A stretch of DNA of 5,448 nucleotides from an uncultured Planctomycetaceae bacterium (GCA_903949225.1 CAJAYZ010000478.1:1-5448); one strand, 5' to 3'; shown: positions 1 through 5,448, counted from the stretch's first letter. Numbers and translations: made by a program. The notes: generated by a model not told the origin, from the letters alone.

Positions 1-2
1 AT

Positions 3-473
3 CCCGCCATCATCGAGTTTCAAAAGGAGGGGGCCGACGGACGACCCCAGGGATGGTACGCGCAGCCGATCGAGGAGACGTTCGTCCGCAGTGTCTACCT
101 CGTCCGCAAGCGGTCCCTTCCCCTCCCCTTCCTCCAGCCTTTCGACCTCCCCGATGGCGTCAGTCCGTGCGGTCGCCGCGATGTGACGACCGTTGCCGCG
201 CAGTCGCTCAATCTCCTCAATGACGACCTCGTGATCCGTGCCGCCACGGCGCTTGCCGAGCGCGTGAGGGCCGAGGTCGGGGATGACTCCGGGGCGTGGC
301 CGGCGGCGGCGGTGAGGATCGTGCTCCAGCGCGGCATCGAGCCGGAGGAAGAGGCCGCGGCCGCGGATCTCCTCAGCCGTCACACGGCGCTCCATGACGG
401 GGCACCGGTGCGTGCCCTCGTCGATCTGTGCCGCGCGCTGCTCAATGTCAACGAGTTTCTCCACATCGATTGA
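3..473 (+). CDS. DUF1553 (PSD1)-type planctomycete protein, C-terminal fragment
   Basis: This is the last 156 residues of a gene that enters from the left edge. It is open in frame from base 3 to TGA at 471-473. The fragment shows the conserved end of DUF1553 proteins: an RSVYL...KRSLPLPFLQPFD block (about residues 31-47), a TTVAAQSLNLLND block (about residues 62-74), and the closing LLNVNEFLHID before the stop. In complete family members this domain follows a DUF1549 domain and often a cytochrome-c-like domain in proteins of about 700-1000 residues. The cytochrome part, if present here, lies outside the window. The DUF1501 gene starts 25 nt downstream on the same strand, the usual tandem arrangement. 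Function is not established; export and a role with large carbohydrate substrates have been suggested for the pair. The family call is firm; the missing N-terminus cannot be judged. Confidence 0.92.
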   Translation, partial: PAIIEFQKEGADGRPQGWYAQPIEETFVRSVYLVRKRSLPLPFLQPFDLPDGVSPCGRRDVTTVAAQSLNLLNDDLVIRAATALAERVRAEVGDDSGAWPAAAVRIVLQRGIEPEEEAAAADLLSRHTALHDGAPVRALVDLCRALLNVNEFLHID

Positions 474-498
474 GCCCATCCGTCCGGGAAGTTGTCCC

Positions 499-1992
499 AT
501 GCCTCGACATACCCCCTCGTTTCTCCGGCACCCGGCATCCCAGACGCCGTCGCGGCGCGAGATCCTGTCACGCTCGGCCCTGGGAATCGGGGGCATCGCT
601 GCGTCACTTTTGGCCAGATCAGAGAGCCGAGGCAGTGAGCCGTTGGGGGATGGAGTGCCCGCGACGATCGATCCTCTGCGTCCCCTCGCACCCCGGCCAC
701 CGCACCGAACCGGGAAGGCGAAAAACCTCATCGTGCTCTACCAGTACGGCGGCCCGAGTCAGGTCGATCTGTTCGACCGCAAGCCGCTCCTCGAGACGCT
801 CGCCGGGCAGCCGGTTCCTGAATCGATCAAGGGGATCTCTGACCAGGTCGGAGGCGTCATCAACCACTGCAAGGATTCGCTCCTCTGTCCCCCCTGGTCG
901 TGGCGGCAATACGGAGAGTGCGGACTGTGGGTCTCGGATCGGATGCCGTTGACGGCCGAGCATGCCGATCGGCTGTGCGTCGTGCGATCGATGCACAGCG
1001 ACTCCTCCAACCACGCCCCCGCCACCTACCAGATGAACACTGGCTCGATCCTCGGGGGGAAGCCGAGCCTGGGGAGCTGGCTGACGTACGGCCTGGGAAG
1101 CGAGAACGCCAATCTTCCCGGCTACGTCATGCTCTTCGAGGTGGGGGGCCTCGGCGGGAGCGCGAACTGGTCGAATGCATTCCTCCCGGCGGCGTATCAG
1201 GGGACGCGCTTCCGCCACGATGGTCCGGCGCTTGCCAATCTCGAGCCACCGCCGGGATTTGCGCCGGTGCAACGCTCGACGCTCGATCTCACCCAGGCCT
1301 TCAATCGGGGGCATCTCGCCGGGCGACCGGGGCAGCCTGATCTCGAGGGGAGGATCGCGACCTACGAGCTTGCCTACCGGATGCAGACGGAAGCCGCGGA
1401 CGTGGGCGATCTTGCCGATGAATCGGCCGAGACACTCGCGTTGTATGGTGTCGATGACCCTCATCGCCCCACGGCCTCGTACGGACGGATGTGCCTGCTC
1501 GCGCGGCGACTCGTCGAACGCGGCGTCCGCGTCGTCCAGCTCTACAACGCCGTCGACAAGTACGGCTGGGATGGCCACGACAAGAGCCACGAGTTTCACG
1601 AGCGCAATTCACGGCAGACCGACGGGCCGACCGCCGCACTCCTCGCCGACCTCGCCCGCCGCGGTCTCCTCGACGAGACCCTCGTGGTCTGGGGGGGAGA
1701 GTTCGGCCGGACACCGATGGAACAGGGGGAAGGCGGCAGGAACCACAATCCCTACGGCTTCACAATCTGGCTCGCCGGCGGGGGAGTCAACGGGGGCCGC
1801 TCGATCGGCGCCACCGACGAGATCGGCCTCCGGGCCGTCGACGACCGGCAGCACGTCCGCGATCTCCATGCCACGATCCTCGCGGCCTTCGGCCTCGACC
1901 ACGAGCGGCTTGTCTTTCCGCATGACGGCCGCGATGAGCGCCTCACCGGCGTCCTCGGGGCTGCCCGGCCGATCGGCGGCGTTCTCGGTTGA
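499..1992 (+). CDS. DUF1501 protein with twin-arginine signal
   Basis: This is a complete 497-residue protein of the DUF1501 family, which belongs to the alkaline phosphatase/sulfatase-like fold. The start at ATG 499 is chosen because it gives a normal Tat signal: SRREIL with arginines 19-20, then a hydrophobic stretch at about 27-39. The frame is open further upstream to 394, but that part overlaps the DUF1553 gene and reads as an out-of-frame shadow. A weak GGGAAG lies 7 nt before the ATG. Family landmarks include YQYGGPSQVDLFD (81-93), an NHCKDSLL segment (122-129), VVRSMHSDSSNHAPATYQMNTG (161-182, partly quoted by key residues H166, H172), a GWDGHD motif (356-361), VVWGGEFGRTP (396-406) and GRNHNPYGF (413-421). 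Histidines and acidic residues in these blocks are candidate metal ligands, by analogy only. Export by the Tat route fits a folded, possibly metal-bearing protein. The enzymatic activity and substrate are unknown. It probably shares a transcript with the preceding DUF1553 gene. Confidence 0.93.
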   Translation: MPRHTPSFLRHPASQTPSRREILSRSALGIGGIAASLLARSESRGSEPLGDGVPATIDPLRPLAPRPPHRTGKAKNLIVLYQYGGPSQVDLFDRKPLLETLAGQPVPESIKGISDQVGGVINHCKDSLLCPPWSWRQYGECGLWVSDRMPLTAEHADRLCVVRSMHSDSSNHAPATYQMNTGSILGGKPSLGSWLTYGLGSENANLPGYVMLFEVGGLGGSANWSNAFLPAAYQGTRFRHDGPALANLEPPPGFAPVQRSTLDLTQAFNRGHLAGRPGQPDLEGRIATYELAYRMQTEAADVGDLADESAETLALYGVDDPHRPTASYGRMCLLARRLVERGVRVVQLYNAVDKYGWDGHDKSHEFHERNSRQTDGPTAALLADLARRGLLDETLVVWGGEFGRTPMEQGEGGRNHNPYGFTIWLAGGGVNGGRSIGATDEIGLRAVDDRQHVRDLHATILAAFGLDHERLVFPHDGRDERLTGVLGAARPIGGVLG

Positions 1993-2002
1993 ACGGCCGG
2001 GC
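1963..2002. terminator. inverted repeat between convergent genes, possible bidirectional terminator
   Basis: GCCCGGCCG at 1963-1971 is perfectly repeated in inverted form as CGGCCGGGC at 1994-2002, giving a 9-bp GC stem around a 22-nt loop. It spans the DUF1501 stop codon and ends just before the stop of the facing putative lipoprotein gene. The position suits a transcription barrier for both strands. There is no T-run on either side, so it is not a classical intrinsic terminator, and GC-rich sequence produces such repeats by chance fairly often. Confidence 0.3.
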
Positions 2003-2006
2003 GAGG

Positions 2007-2501
2007 TCAGCGCACAAACGCGCCGGGGCCGACCTCGGAGATGTATTCCTGCGGACATGGAGCCGTCTGGCTCTCCCCCGCGATCGGCATGAGCGTGCCA
2101 TCGGCGGCTTTTGTGTATGTCGTCATTGGTGGGCACGGCCCCTCGGAGACCGCGCCGGCGTGGGCCACCGTGTCGCTGATCAGAACCGCTCCGGGGGGGA
2201 GCGACGTCACGCTCCCCGGCTGCATCGCCACGCTTCCCTGGGGAAAAGCCCCGGCGGGAATCGTGCCCGCCACGACGGCACCCGGAGGGAGCGCTGCCAC
2301 CGGCGCCGGCATGACGGTCGGGGCGGCCGCGGGATTGACCGGCGGCGTCGCATAGCCGGCCGGCTGGGTGTAGACCGGCGGGGCGGCCGGATAGGCGTAG
2401 GCGTACTGGTTGTTTGTGGAGGCGCAGCCTGCCGCGATCGGGGGGGCGGAGAGAAGGAGCAGGGAGAACAGGAGCGGCGGGGAGAGCGTCGATCGGCGCA
2501 T
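2007..2501 (-). CDS. small Pro/Ala-rich secreted protein, probable lipoprotein
   Basis: This is a 164-residue protein that I do not recognise as a named family. The N-terminus is a clear secretion signal: MRRS, then a hydrophobic core (about residues 9-22), then IAAGC with Cys26. This resembles a lipobox, although Ala at -3 is less usual than Leu, so cleavage by signal peptidase I is also possible. The mature part begins with a low-complexity stretch rich in Tyr, Pro and Ala (about 32-70). Next come five degenerate P-x-G-[AS] units (71-106), then a C-terminal segment with two cysteines (C123, C149) that could form a disulfide outside the cytoplasm. The ATG at 2501 is preferred over a TTG at 2525 because a GGAG lies 8 nt upstream and a promoter candidate would start transcripts near 2526. 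It faces the DUF1501 gene with 14 nt between stops. The role is unknown; an envelope location is the only supported inference. Confidence 0.8.
   Translation of the reverse strand: MRRSTLSPPLLFSLLLLSAPPIAAGCASTNNQYAYAYPAAPPVYTQPAGYATPPVNPAAAPTVMPAPVAALPPGAVVAGTIPAGAFPQGSVAMQPGSVTSLPPGAVLISDTVAHAGAVSEGPCPPMTTYTKAADGTLMPIAGESQTAPCPQEYISEVGPGAFVR
2184..2291 (-). repeat. degenerate P-x-G-[AS] peptide repeats inside the putative lipoprotein
   Basis: Residues 71-106 of the putative lipoprotein contain LPPGAV, IPAGAF, FPQGSV, MQPGSV and LPPGAV in sequence, starting at residues 71, 81, 86, 93 and 101. The consensus is hydrophobic-P/Q-x-G-[AS]-[VF], spaced 5-10 residues apart. The first and last units are identical for six residues. 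The DNA copies have diverged in codon use, which points to an old, selected repeat and not a recent duplication. Short turns of this kind suit beta-hairpins or a small beta-solenoid, but no structure is claimed. Confidence 0.6.
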
Positions 2502-2509
2502 CGCGCGGG

Positions 2510-2513
2510 CTCC
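2510..2513 (-). promoter_or_regulatory. ribosome binding site of the putative lipoprotein gene
   Basis: GGAG on the - strand stands 8 nt before the ATG at 2501. It decides the start in favour of this ATG over the in-frame TTG at 2525, and places the signal peptide at the very N-terminus as expected. Confidence 0.6.
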
Positions 2514-2532
2514 GGAGGGTGGCAACCGCGGG

Positions 2533-2562
2533 ACGATAGGACCTGGGGGCGGCGGCGGTCAA
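2533..2562 (-). promoter_or_regulatory. sigma-70-type promoter candidate for the putative lipoprotein gene
   Basis: On the - strand, TTGACC (2562-2557, five of six matches to the -35 consensus) is separated by 18 nt from TATCGT (2538-2533, four of six matches to the -10 consensus). Transcription would begin near 2526, giving a leader of about 25 nt that contains the GGAG site. The location, between the FIST gene end and the putative lipoprotein start, is right, and it implies that this gene is expressed separately from the mtnD-mtnC-FIST block. The match is by eye only, and planctomycete promoters are not well characterised. Confidence 0.5.
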
Positions 2563-2564
2563 GA

Positions 2565-2594
2565 CCGTTCCCTCTGTCGCGCGGACGGGAACGG
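2565..2594. other. 8-bp inverted repeat: FIST-gene terminator stem or operator
   Basis: CCGTTCCC at 2565-2572 and GGGAACGG at 2587-2594 form a perfect 8-bp stem with a 14-nt loop. Seen from the FIST gene it begins 28 nt after the stop codon, a normal place for a terminator, but no T-run follows it. Seen from the putative lipoprotein gene it ends 2 bp before the -35 box, a normal place for a dimeric regulator to bind. The sequence cannot decide between these roles. Confidence 0.4.
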
Positions 2595-2622
2595 GCCGCG
2601 GGCAGGAGGATCGAGGTGACCG

Positions 2623-3837
2623 TCAGGCTCCCTCGATCAGCGCGATGCTCGCGGTGAAGCCGTGGAGGAAGTTGCGCTTCCCGATCGGCCCGATCTCGCC
2701 TTGGGCGAAGAACCCTGCCGTCGGCACCGGGCCGAGCGCGTCCTGGAGGCAGCGGGCGTCGTGGTGGGGCGTTTGGAACAGCCGGGTGCCGCGGCCGTTG
2801 CAGGTGAAGACGAGGGCCCCCGCCGGTGGCGCCGCGGTCGGCCCGAGCGTGAGGAGATGGAGGAGGTCTTCGTGCGCGGTGTCGGCGTCGCGGACGTGAA
2901 ACTGCACCGTCTGGCCGGTGCGGACGAGGTCGCCGACGGCAATCACCCCCGACTCCGGATCGGCTCCGACGACATTGCGGACGAGAAAATCGCCCCGTTG
3001 AAAACGATCCTGGTACTCGCTCGCGACCCTTCCGAGGTGGAGCGAAGAGCGGACGAGTTGCCGGTCGGCCTCGCTCAACTCGCCGTAAACCTCGCGGAGC
3101 CTTTCGAGCGCGGGTCGTCCCCCGAGCTCGACGATCACATTCTCCTCTGCCCGCGTGATCACCATCGGCCGCCCGATCGGGCGGCAGCCCTGGGAGACGA
3201 CCGGCCGGATCCGCGCTTTGCCTCCGATAACCACCCCGACGGCCCCGCAGTCGGAGAGATGCCGGCCGGCCACGAGCGTGTTGCTGCCGGGCACCCAGCC
3301 GCCGCTGGCCATGCCGCCCACGATCCTGACGCCGGGATGGTCCTTCTCCATGTGGGCAATGAAGGTGTCGACCGGAAACGAGAACGGATCGGCGAGGAGC
3401 AGCATCGCCGCCCCTTCCGGCCACCCTACCGTGAGCTCCGACGGCCAGCCGACGAAAGCCCCACCGTCGGGATCGCTGACGTATTCCAGCGCGAAGGTTT
3501 CCACGACCGCTCCTGGCAGCCGTGCCAGCCAGACCGAAACGGCAGGGCCCGATTCATGCTCGGTCTCCCCGGCGAGGACCCCCTCCACGGTCGTGGCGAT
3601 CACGCGGTCGACGCCGAGGGTGTCGGCCAGACCGTCGAGCGCGGGGCGGATCGCCTCACCGTAGGCGGAGGACACGAATACGACGGCGAGCGTCTCCGCC
3701 GTGTCGCCCCCCAGGTCGGCGCGGGCAAGCGCGCCAGCTTCGCGCAGCGCCCGCTCGAGGTCGGCGTGCGTCGATGCCCGGGCGGCGCAGCGCAGTGGCG
3801 ACGCGGTCGAAGACGGGTTGGGGCTCGGGTCTGCCAT
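2623..3837 (-). CDS. stand-alone FIST domain protein (FIST_N + FIST_C)
   Basis: This is a 404-residue protein made only of the two FIST parts. FIST_N covers roughly residues 25-215 and FIST_C roughly 220-390. Recognisable motifs are GGMASGG (174-180), SQGCRPIG (215-222), the TCNGRG-RLF segment (345-354) followed by the PHHD motif (357-360), GFFAQGEIGPIG (375-386) and HGFTASIAL (392-400) close to the C-terminus. FIST domains are sensory domains found alone or joined to histidine kinases, chemoreceptors or cyclic-dinucleotide enzymes, and are predicted to bind small ligands such as amino acids. Here no output domain, signal peptide or membrane segment is present, so it is probably cytoplasmic and would need a partner to signal. 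It starts at ATG 3837, 16 nt after mtnC, and is likely cotranscribed with mtnD-mtnC. The ribosome site is poor: the nearest AAGG is 14 nt away, so translation may depend on ribosomes finishing mtnC. The family is firm; the ligand is unknown. Confidence 0.9.
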   Translation of the reverse strand: MADPSPNPSSTASPLRCAARASTHADLERALREAGALARADLGGDTAETLAVVFVSSAYGEAIRPALDGLADTLGVDRVIATTVEGVLAGETEHESGPAVSVWLARLPGAVVETFALEYVSDPDGGAFVGWPSELTVGWPEGAAMLLLADPFSFPVDTFIAHMEKDHPGVRIVGGMASGGWVPGSNTLVAGRHLSDCGAVGVVIGGKARIRPVVSQGCRPIGRPMVITRAEENVIVELGGRPALERLREVYGELSEADRQLVRSSLHLGRVASEYQDRFQRGDFLVRNVVGADPESGVIAVGDLVRTGQTVQFHVRDADTAHEDLLHLLTLGPTAAPPAGALVFTCNGRGTRLFQTPHHDARCLQDALGPVPTAGFFAQGEIGPIGKRNFLHGFTASIALIEGA

Positions 3838-3853
3838 CGGTCGGCGATGTGCC

Positions 3854-4570
3854 TTAAGTTAAGATGTCGGCAAAGGTCGTCACCACCGGGTGATCGAAGA
3901 CGCTCGTGGCGGGGCGGTTCCCCGGGCGGTCGGCCAACGCCGTCTGCATGCCGGCACGACGGGCGGCGTCGAGCTCTTCGCCGACGTCGCTGACAAACAG
4001 GATCTGCCGCGGAGCAAGCTCCATGTCAGCGGCGATCCGCTCGTAGCTTGTCCCCTCGCGCTTCGGTCCGGTGGCGGTGTCGTAGTGGCCGCGGAGATGG
4101 CCGGTGAGGTCACCGTGGGCCGTGTGGCCGAAGAACAGCCGCTGCGCCTCCACCGAGCCCGACGAATAGATGCGGGTGTCGAGCCCCGACCCGCTCCACA
4201 GCTCGAGCGCCGGAGGCACGTCGTCGAAGACGTGGGCGACGAGGCTCTTGTCTTCGAAGCCGCTCCGCCAGATCAGCCCCTGGAGGGCTTTGAGGGGGCC
4301 GAACTTGGCATCCCGGCGGATCAATTCCCGCGCCGCTGCGGCGCTGCGCGGGACGAACGTCGCCGGATCGTCACCTTCGCGCCACGGATCTCCCGCCTCG
4401 GCGAGGATGTCGAGTGCTACTGCACGGATCGACGCGTCGCCTCCGTGCGCAGCGAGAAAGTCACCGACGCGTTCACGGGCGAACGTGAACAGGACGTCGT
4501 ACACGAAGGCGATCGAGGAGGTCGTCCCCTCGACGTCGAGGAGGATGCCGCGGCCGTCGAACAGGATCAC
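3854..4570 (-). CDS. mtnC: enolase-phosphatase E1 (acireductone synthase) MtnC
   Basis: MtnC is a cytoplasmic HAD-family enzyme of the methionine salvage pathway. It enolises 2,3-diketo-5-methylthiopentyl-1-phosphate and then removes the phosphate to give acireductone. The protein has 238 residues, normal for the family. HAD motif I is LLDVEGTTSSIAFVYDVLF (10-28), with nucleophile Asp12 and the Glu14 typical of E1 enzymes. LQGLIWRSGFE lies at 96-106. Motif II is IYSSGSVEAQRLFFGHT (134-150). Motif III is TATGPKRE (165-172, Lys170), followed by SYERIA. Motif IV is FVSDVGEELDAA (192-203, Asp195). Nothing essential is missing. The start is set at GTG 4570, which overlaps the mtnD stop as GTGA, has AAAGGA 6 nt upstream, and leaves the usual short lead before the DVEGTT motif. 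An in-frame GTG at 4600 would add ten basic residues and is less likely. Mg2+ dependence is known of the family. Confidence 0.96.
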   Translation of the reverse strand: MILFDGRGILLDVEGTTSSIAFVYDVLFTFARERVGDFLAAHGGDASIRAVALDILAEAGDPWREGDDPATFVPRSAAAARELIRRDAKFGPLKALQGLIWRSGFEDKSLVAHVFDDVPPALELWSGSGLDTRIYSSGSVEAQRLFFGHTAHGDLTGHLRGHYDTATGPKREGTSYERIAADMELAPRQILFVSDVGEELDAARRAGMQTALADRPGNRPATSVFDHPVVTTFADILT

Positions 4571-5148
4571 GTCGCGTCCTTTCCGCTTCCGGAAACCCAC
4601 GCCGGCCCGAGGCAGAGCGGCTCGTAGGCGGCGTGGACTCCCCCTTCGACGTAGTGTGGCGTCCAGCCGCCCATGTCCTGAAAGAGGCGGATCGCGCGGA
4701 TGCGGCGGTCGTCGCAGAGGTCGAACCAGTGCCGGGTGTCAATCGGCACGCTGATCAGATCCCCGGCCCCAACCTCGATCGCAAACACCGTGTCGGTGCC
4801 GTCGGGCCCGGCGGCGTGGATGTGGAACACGCCACGGCCCTGGAGAATGAAACGGACCTCGTCTTCGGAGTGGGTGTGCTCCTTGGAAAACTTGGCGAGC
4901 ATCGTGTCGAGATTCGGCGTCTCCGGACGGACGTCGATGACGTCGGCCGTCACGAAGCCCCCCTTCGCCTTCAGGGCCTCGATCTCTGGGGCGTAGGCGG
5001 CGAGGATTGCCTCGGCCGGCGCCCCCGGATCGACCCGGTCTTCGAGGGGCCAGATCTCGTGGTCGATGTGAAAGCCGGCGAGGAAGGTCTTCACGTCGTC
5101 GAAGCCGGTGATCCGACGGTCCGCGGCGGGGATGGTGACGATTGCCAT
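4567..5148 (-). CDS. mtnD: acireductone dioxygenase MtnD
   Basis: MtnD is a cupin metalloenzyme that splits acireductone with O2. With Fe2+ it yields formate and 4-methylthio-2-oxobutanoate, which is transaminated to methionine. With Ni2+ the family makes an off-pathway set of products including CO. The 193-residue length is normal. The metal site is visible as EHTHSEDEVRFI (90-101) with His91, His93 and Glu97, and the fourth ligand as His140 in TRHWF. The cupin core also shows GRGVFHI (104-110) and the AGDLISVP segment (128-135). RLFQDMGGWTPHY (154-166) and a tail with YEPLCLGP (175-182) complete the protein. The ATG at 5148 has GGAG 8 nt upstream. The stop overlaps the mtnC start by 4 nt, so the substrate producer and consumer are translationally linked. 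Which metal is used cannot be told from sequence. Confidence 0.96.
   Translation of the reverse strand: MAIVTIPAADRRITGFDDVKTFLAGFHIDHEIWPLEDRVDPGAPAEAILAAYAPEIEALKAKGGFVTADVIDVRPETPNLDTMLAKFSKEHTHSEDEVRFILQGRGVFHIHAAGPDGTDTVFAIEVGAGDLISVPIDTRHWFDLCDDRRIRAIRLFQDMGGWTPHYVEGGVHAAYEPLCLGPAWVSGSGKDAT
4577..4582 (-). promoter_or_regulatory. ribosome binding site within mtnD that sets the mtnC start
   Basis: AAAGGA on the - strand lies inside the final codons of mtnD and ends 6 nt before GTG 4570. It supports that GTG as the mtnC start, and with the GTGA overlap it indicates coupled translation. Confidence 0.6.
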
Positions 5149-5156
5149 GATGGGGT

Positions 5157-5160
5157 CTCC
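5157..5160 (-). promoter_or_regulatory. ribosome binding site of mtnD
   Basis: GGAG on the - strand is 8 nt before the mtnD ATG at 5148. The 120-nt region upstream (5149-5268) shows no convincing -35/-10 pair and no recognisable SAM riboswitch, so regulation of the operon cannot be read here. Confidence 0.55.
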
Positions 5161-5233
5161 GGATACACGGGAAAAAGGTGAAGGCGTCGAGGGTTAGCGG
5201 CAGGGCGGGATCGGTGTGGGACGGATGGCGTCA

Positions 5234-5260
5234 GGGCCGCGGGGCCGGCGGGCCATGGCC
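5234..5260. repeat. cluster of GC palindromes after the right-hand gene
   Basis: Four GGCC tetramers start at 5235, 5243, 5251 and 5257, the first three exactly 8 bp apart. Between and around them are the palindromes CCGCGG (5237-5242), GCCGGC (5244-5249) and GGCCATGGCC (5251-5260). Several short alternative hairpins are possible. The cluster starts 8 nt after the stop of the gene at the right edge, so it may act as a terminator-like structure, but stems are short and no T-run follows directly. Confidence 0.3.
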
Positions 5261-5268
5261 GAGAAACA

Positions 5269-5448
5269 TCACTGCTGGTGCTGCGCGGTCTGCTGCTGAC
5301 GGGCCGTCACTGGCACCGCTCGCTCCGTGCCGACCTGATTCGACTGTGGCTGGATTGACTGTGCTGGGACAGAGGCTGCGGGGGCGATCGGAGCCGTCGC
5401 CACGCCGGCGAAGGTGCGGGTGCGGGCCACGACTTCGAAGAGGAACTC
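5269..5448 (-). CDS. unidentified protein, C-terminal fragment with Pro/Gln-rich tail
   Basis: The - strand is open from the right edge (GAG at 5448-5446) to TGA at 5271-5269, giving 59 residues. The first part (EFLFEVVARTRTF) looks like a beta strand ending a folded domain and has G/C at nearly all third codon positions, as expected of a real gene here. The rest (about 14-59) is rich in Ala, Pro and Gln and ends TARQQQTAQHQQ, a likely disordered tail with more A/T third positions. I do not recognise the family. A membrane-anchored or periplasmic pilus-assembly (PilO-like) ending is one loose possibility, with very weak support. It lies 120 nt upstream of mtnD on the same strand, so cotranscription with the salvage genes is possible but not shown. 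Confidence 0.6.
   Translation of the reverse strand, partial: EFLFEVVARTRTFAGVATAPIAPAASVPAQSIQPQSNQVGTERAVPVTARQQQTAQHQQ

Noticed and set aside
394..498. N-terminal extension of the DUF1501 frame to an upstream ATG at 394.
   Set aside because: It lies inside the DUF1553 coding end, and it would bury the twin-arginine signal about 35 residues deeper. ATG 499 gives a normal Tat N-terminus.
619..1599. Open - strand frame of 326 codons opposite the DUF1501 gene.
   Set aside because: The + strand protein carries all DUF1501 motifs and the Tat signal. The antisense reading is Arg/Glu-rich without a domain.
2002..2037. 7-bp inverted repeat CGAGGTC / GACCTCG near the end of the putative lipoprotein gene.
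   Set aside because: It is short, has a 22-nt loop, lies in coding sequence and has no T-run; in this base composition it is readily explained by chance.
1609..2562. Open - strand frame of 317 codons running across the convergent gene junction.
   Set aside because: It overlaps both the DUF1501 gene and the putative lipoprotein in other frames. The signal peptide, ribosome site and promoter fit the 2501-2007 frame instead.
3853..3863. AT-rich inverted repeat CTTAA-G-TTAAG at the mtnC stop codon.
   Set aside because: It stands out in GC-rich sequence, but is explained by the last codon and TAA stop of mtnC and is too short for a terminator.
2662..3993. Long open + strand frame of 443 codons opposite the FIST gene and the end of mtnC.
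   Set aside because: It is the antisense shadow of two well-supported genes in high-GC DNA. Its translation is charged low-complexity sequence with no recognisable domain, and it crosses the FIST/mtnC boundary.
3890..4627. Open + strand frame of 245 codons opposite mtnC.
   Set aside because: The opposite strand encodes all HAD motifs of MtnC; this frame has no family features and is a shadow.
5149..5268. Possible SAM-responsive riboswitch or promoter upstream of mtnD.
   Set aside because: I could not find a recognisable riboswitch core or a -35/-10 pair at proper spacing. The best TATCCG overlaps the ribosome site, so it cannot be the -10 box for this gene.

Overview
The window reads as ordinary chromosome from a GC-rich planctomycete (phylum Planctomycetota). 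The main reason is the left edge: the end of a DUF1553-type (PSD1) protein followed 25 nt later by a twin-arginine-tagged DUF1501 protein. This tandem pair is very common in planctomycetes and rare elsewhere. Codon third positions are strongly G/C, in line with a high-GC genome. I cannot name a genus from this sequence.

Layout. Bases 3-1992 (+ strand) hold the C-terminal 156 residues of the DUF1553 protein and the complete DUF1501 gene. Bases 2007-5448 (all - strand) run towards them. Read in the direction of transcription they are: the end of an unidentified Pro/Gln-rich protein (5448-5269), a 120-nt gap, mtnD (acireductone dioxygenase, 5148-4567), mtnC (enolase-phosphatase E1, 4570-3854, overlapping mtnD by a GTGA junction), a stand-alone FIST-domain protein (3837-2623, 16 nt after mtnC), a 121-nt gap with a hairpin and a good promoter candidate, and a small Pro/Ala-rich secreted protein, probably a lipoprotein (2501-2007). 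The two gene blocks converge with only 14 nt between stop codons, and an inverted repeat spans that junction.

How the genes work together. MtnC converts 2,3-diketo-5-methylthiopentyl-1-phosphate to acireductone. MtnD oxidises acireductone to the 2-keto acid precursor of methionine. The pair is therefore the last oxidative part of the methionine salvage pathway, and the 4-nt overlap suggests translational coupling. The FIST protein is positioned as a third gene of the same transcript. FIST domains are thought to bind small ligands, so a link to methionine or a salvage intermediate is possible but is inference from position only. The DUF1553/DUF1501 pair is a separate unit, probably exported or envelope-associated, of unproven function.

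No RNA gene, mobile element, CRISPR array or attachment site is visible, and no gene-free stretch exceeds 300 bases. I see no convincing new biological system. The points most worth checking are the mtnD-mtnC-FIST linkage, the repeat-bearing putative lipoprotein and its promoter/hairpin region.
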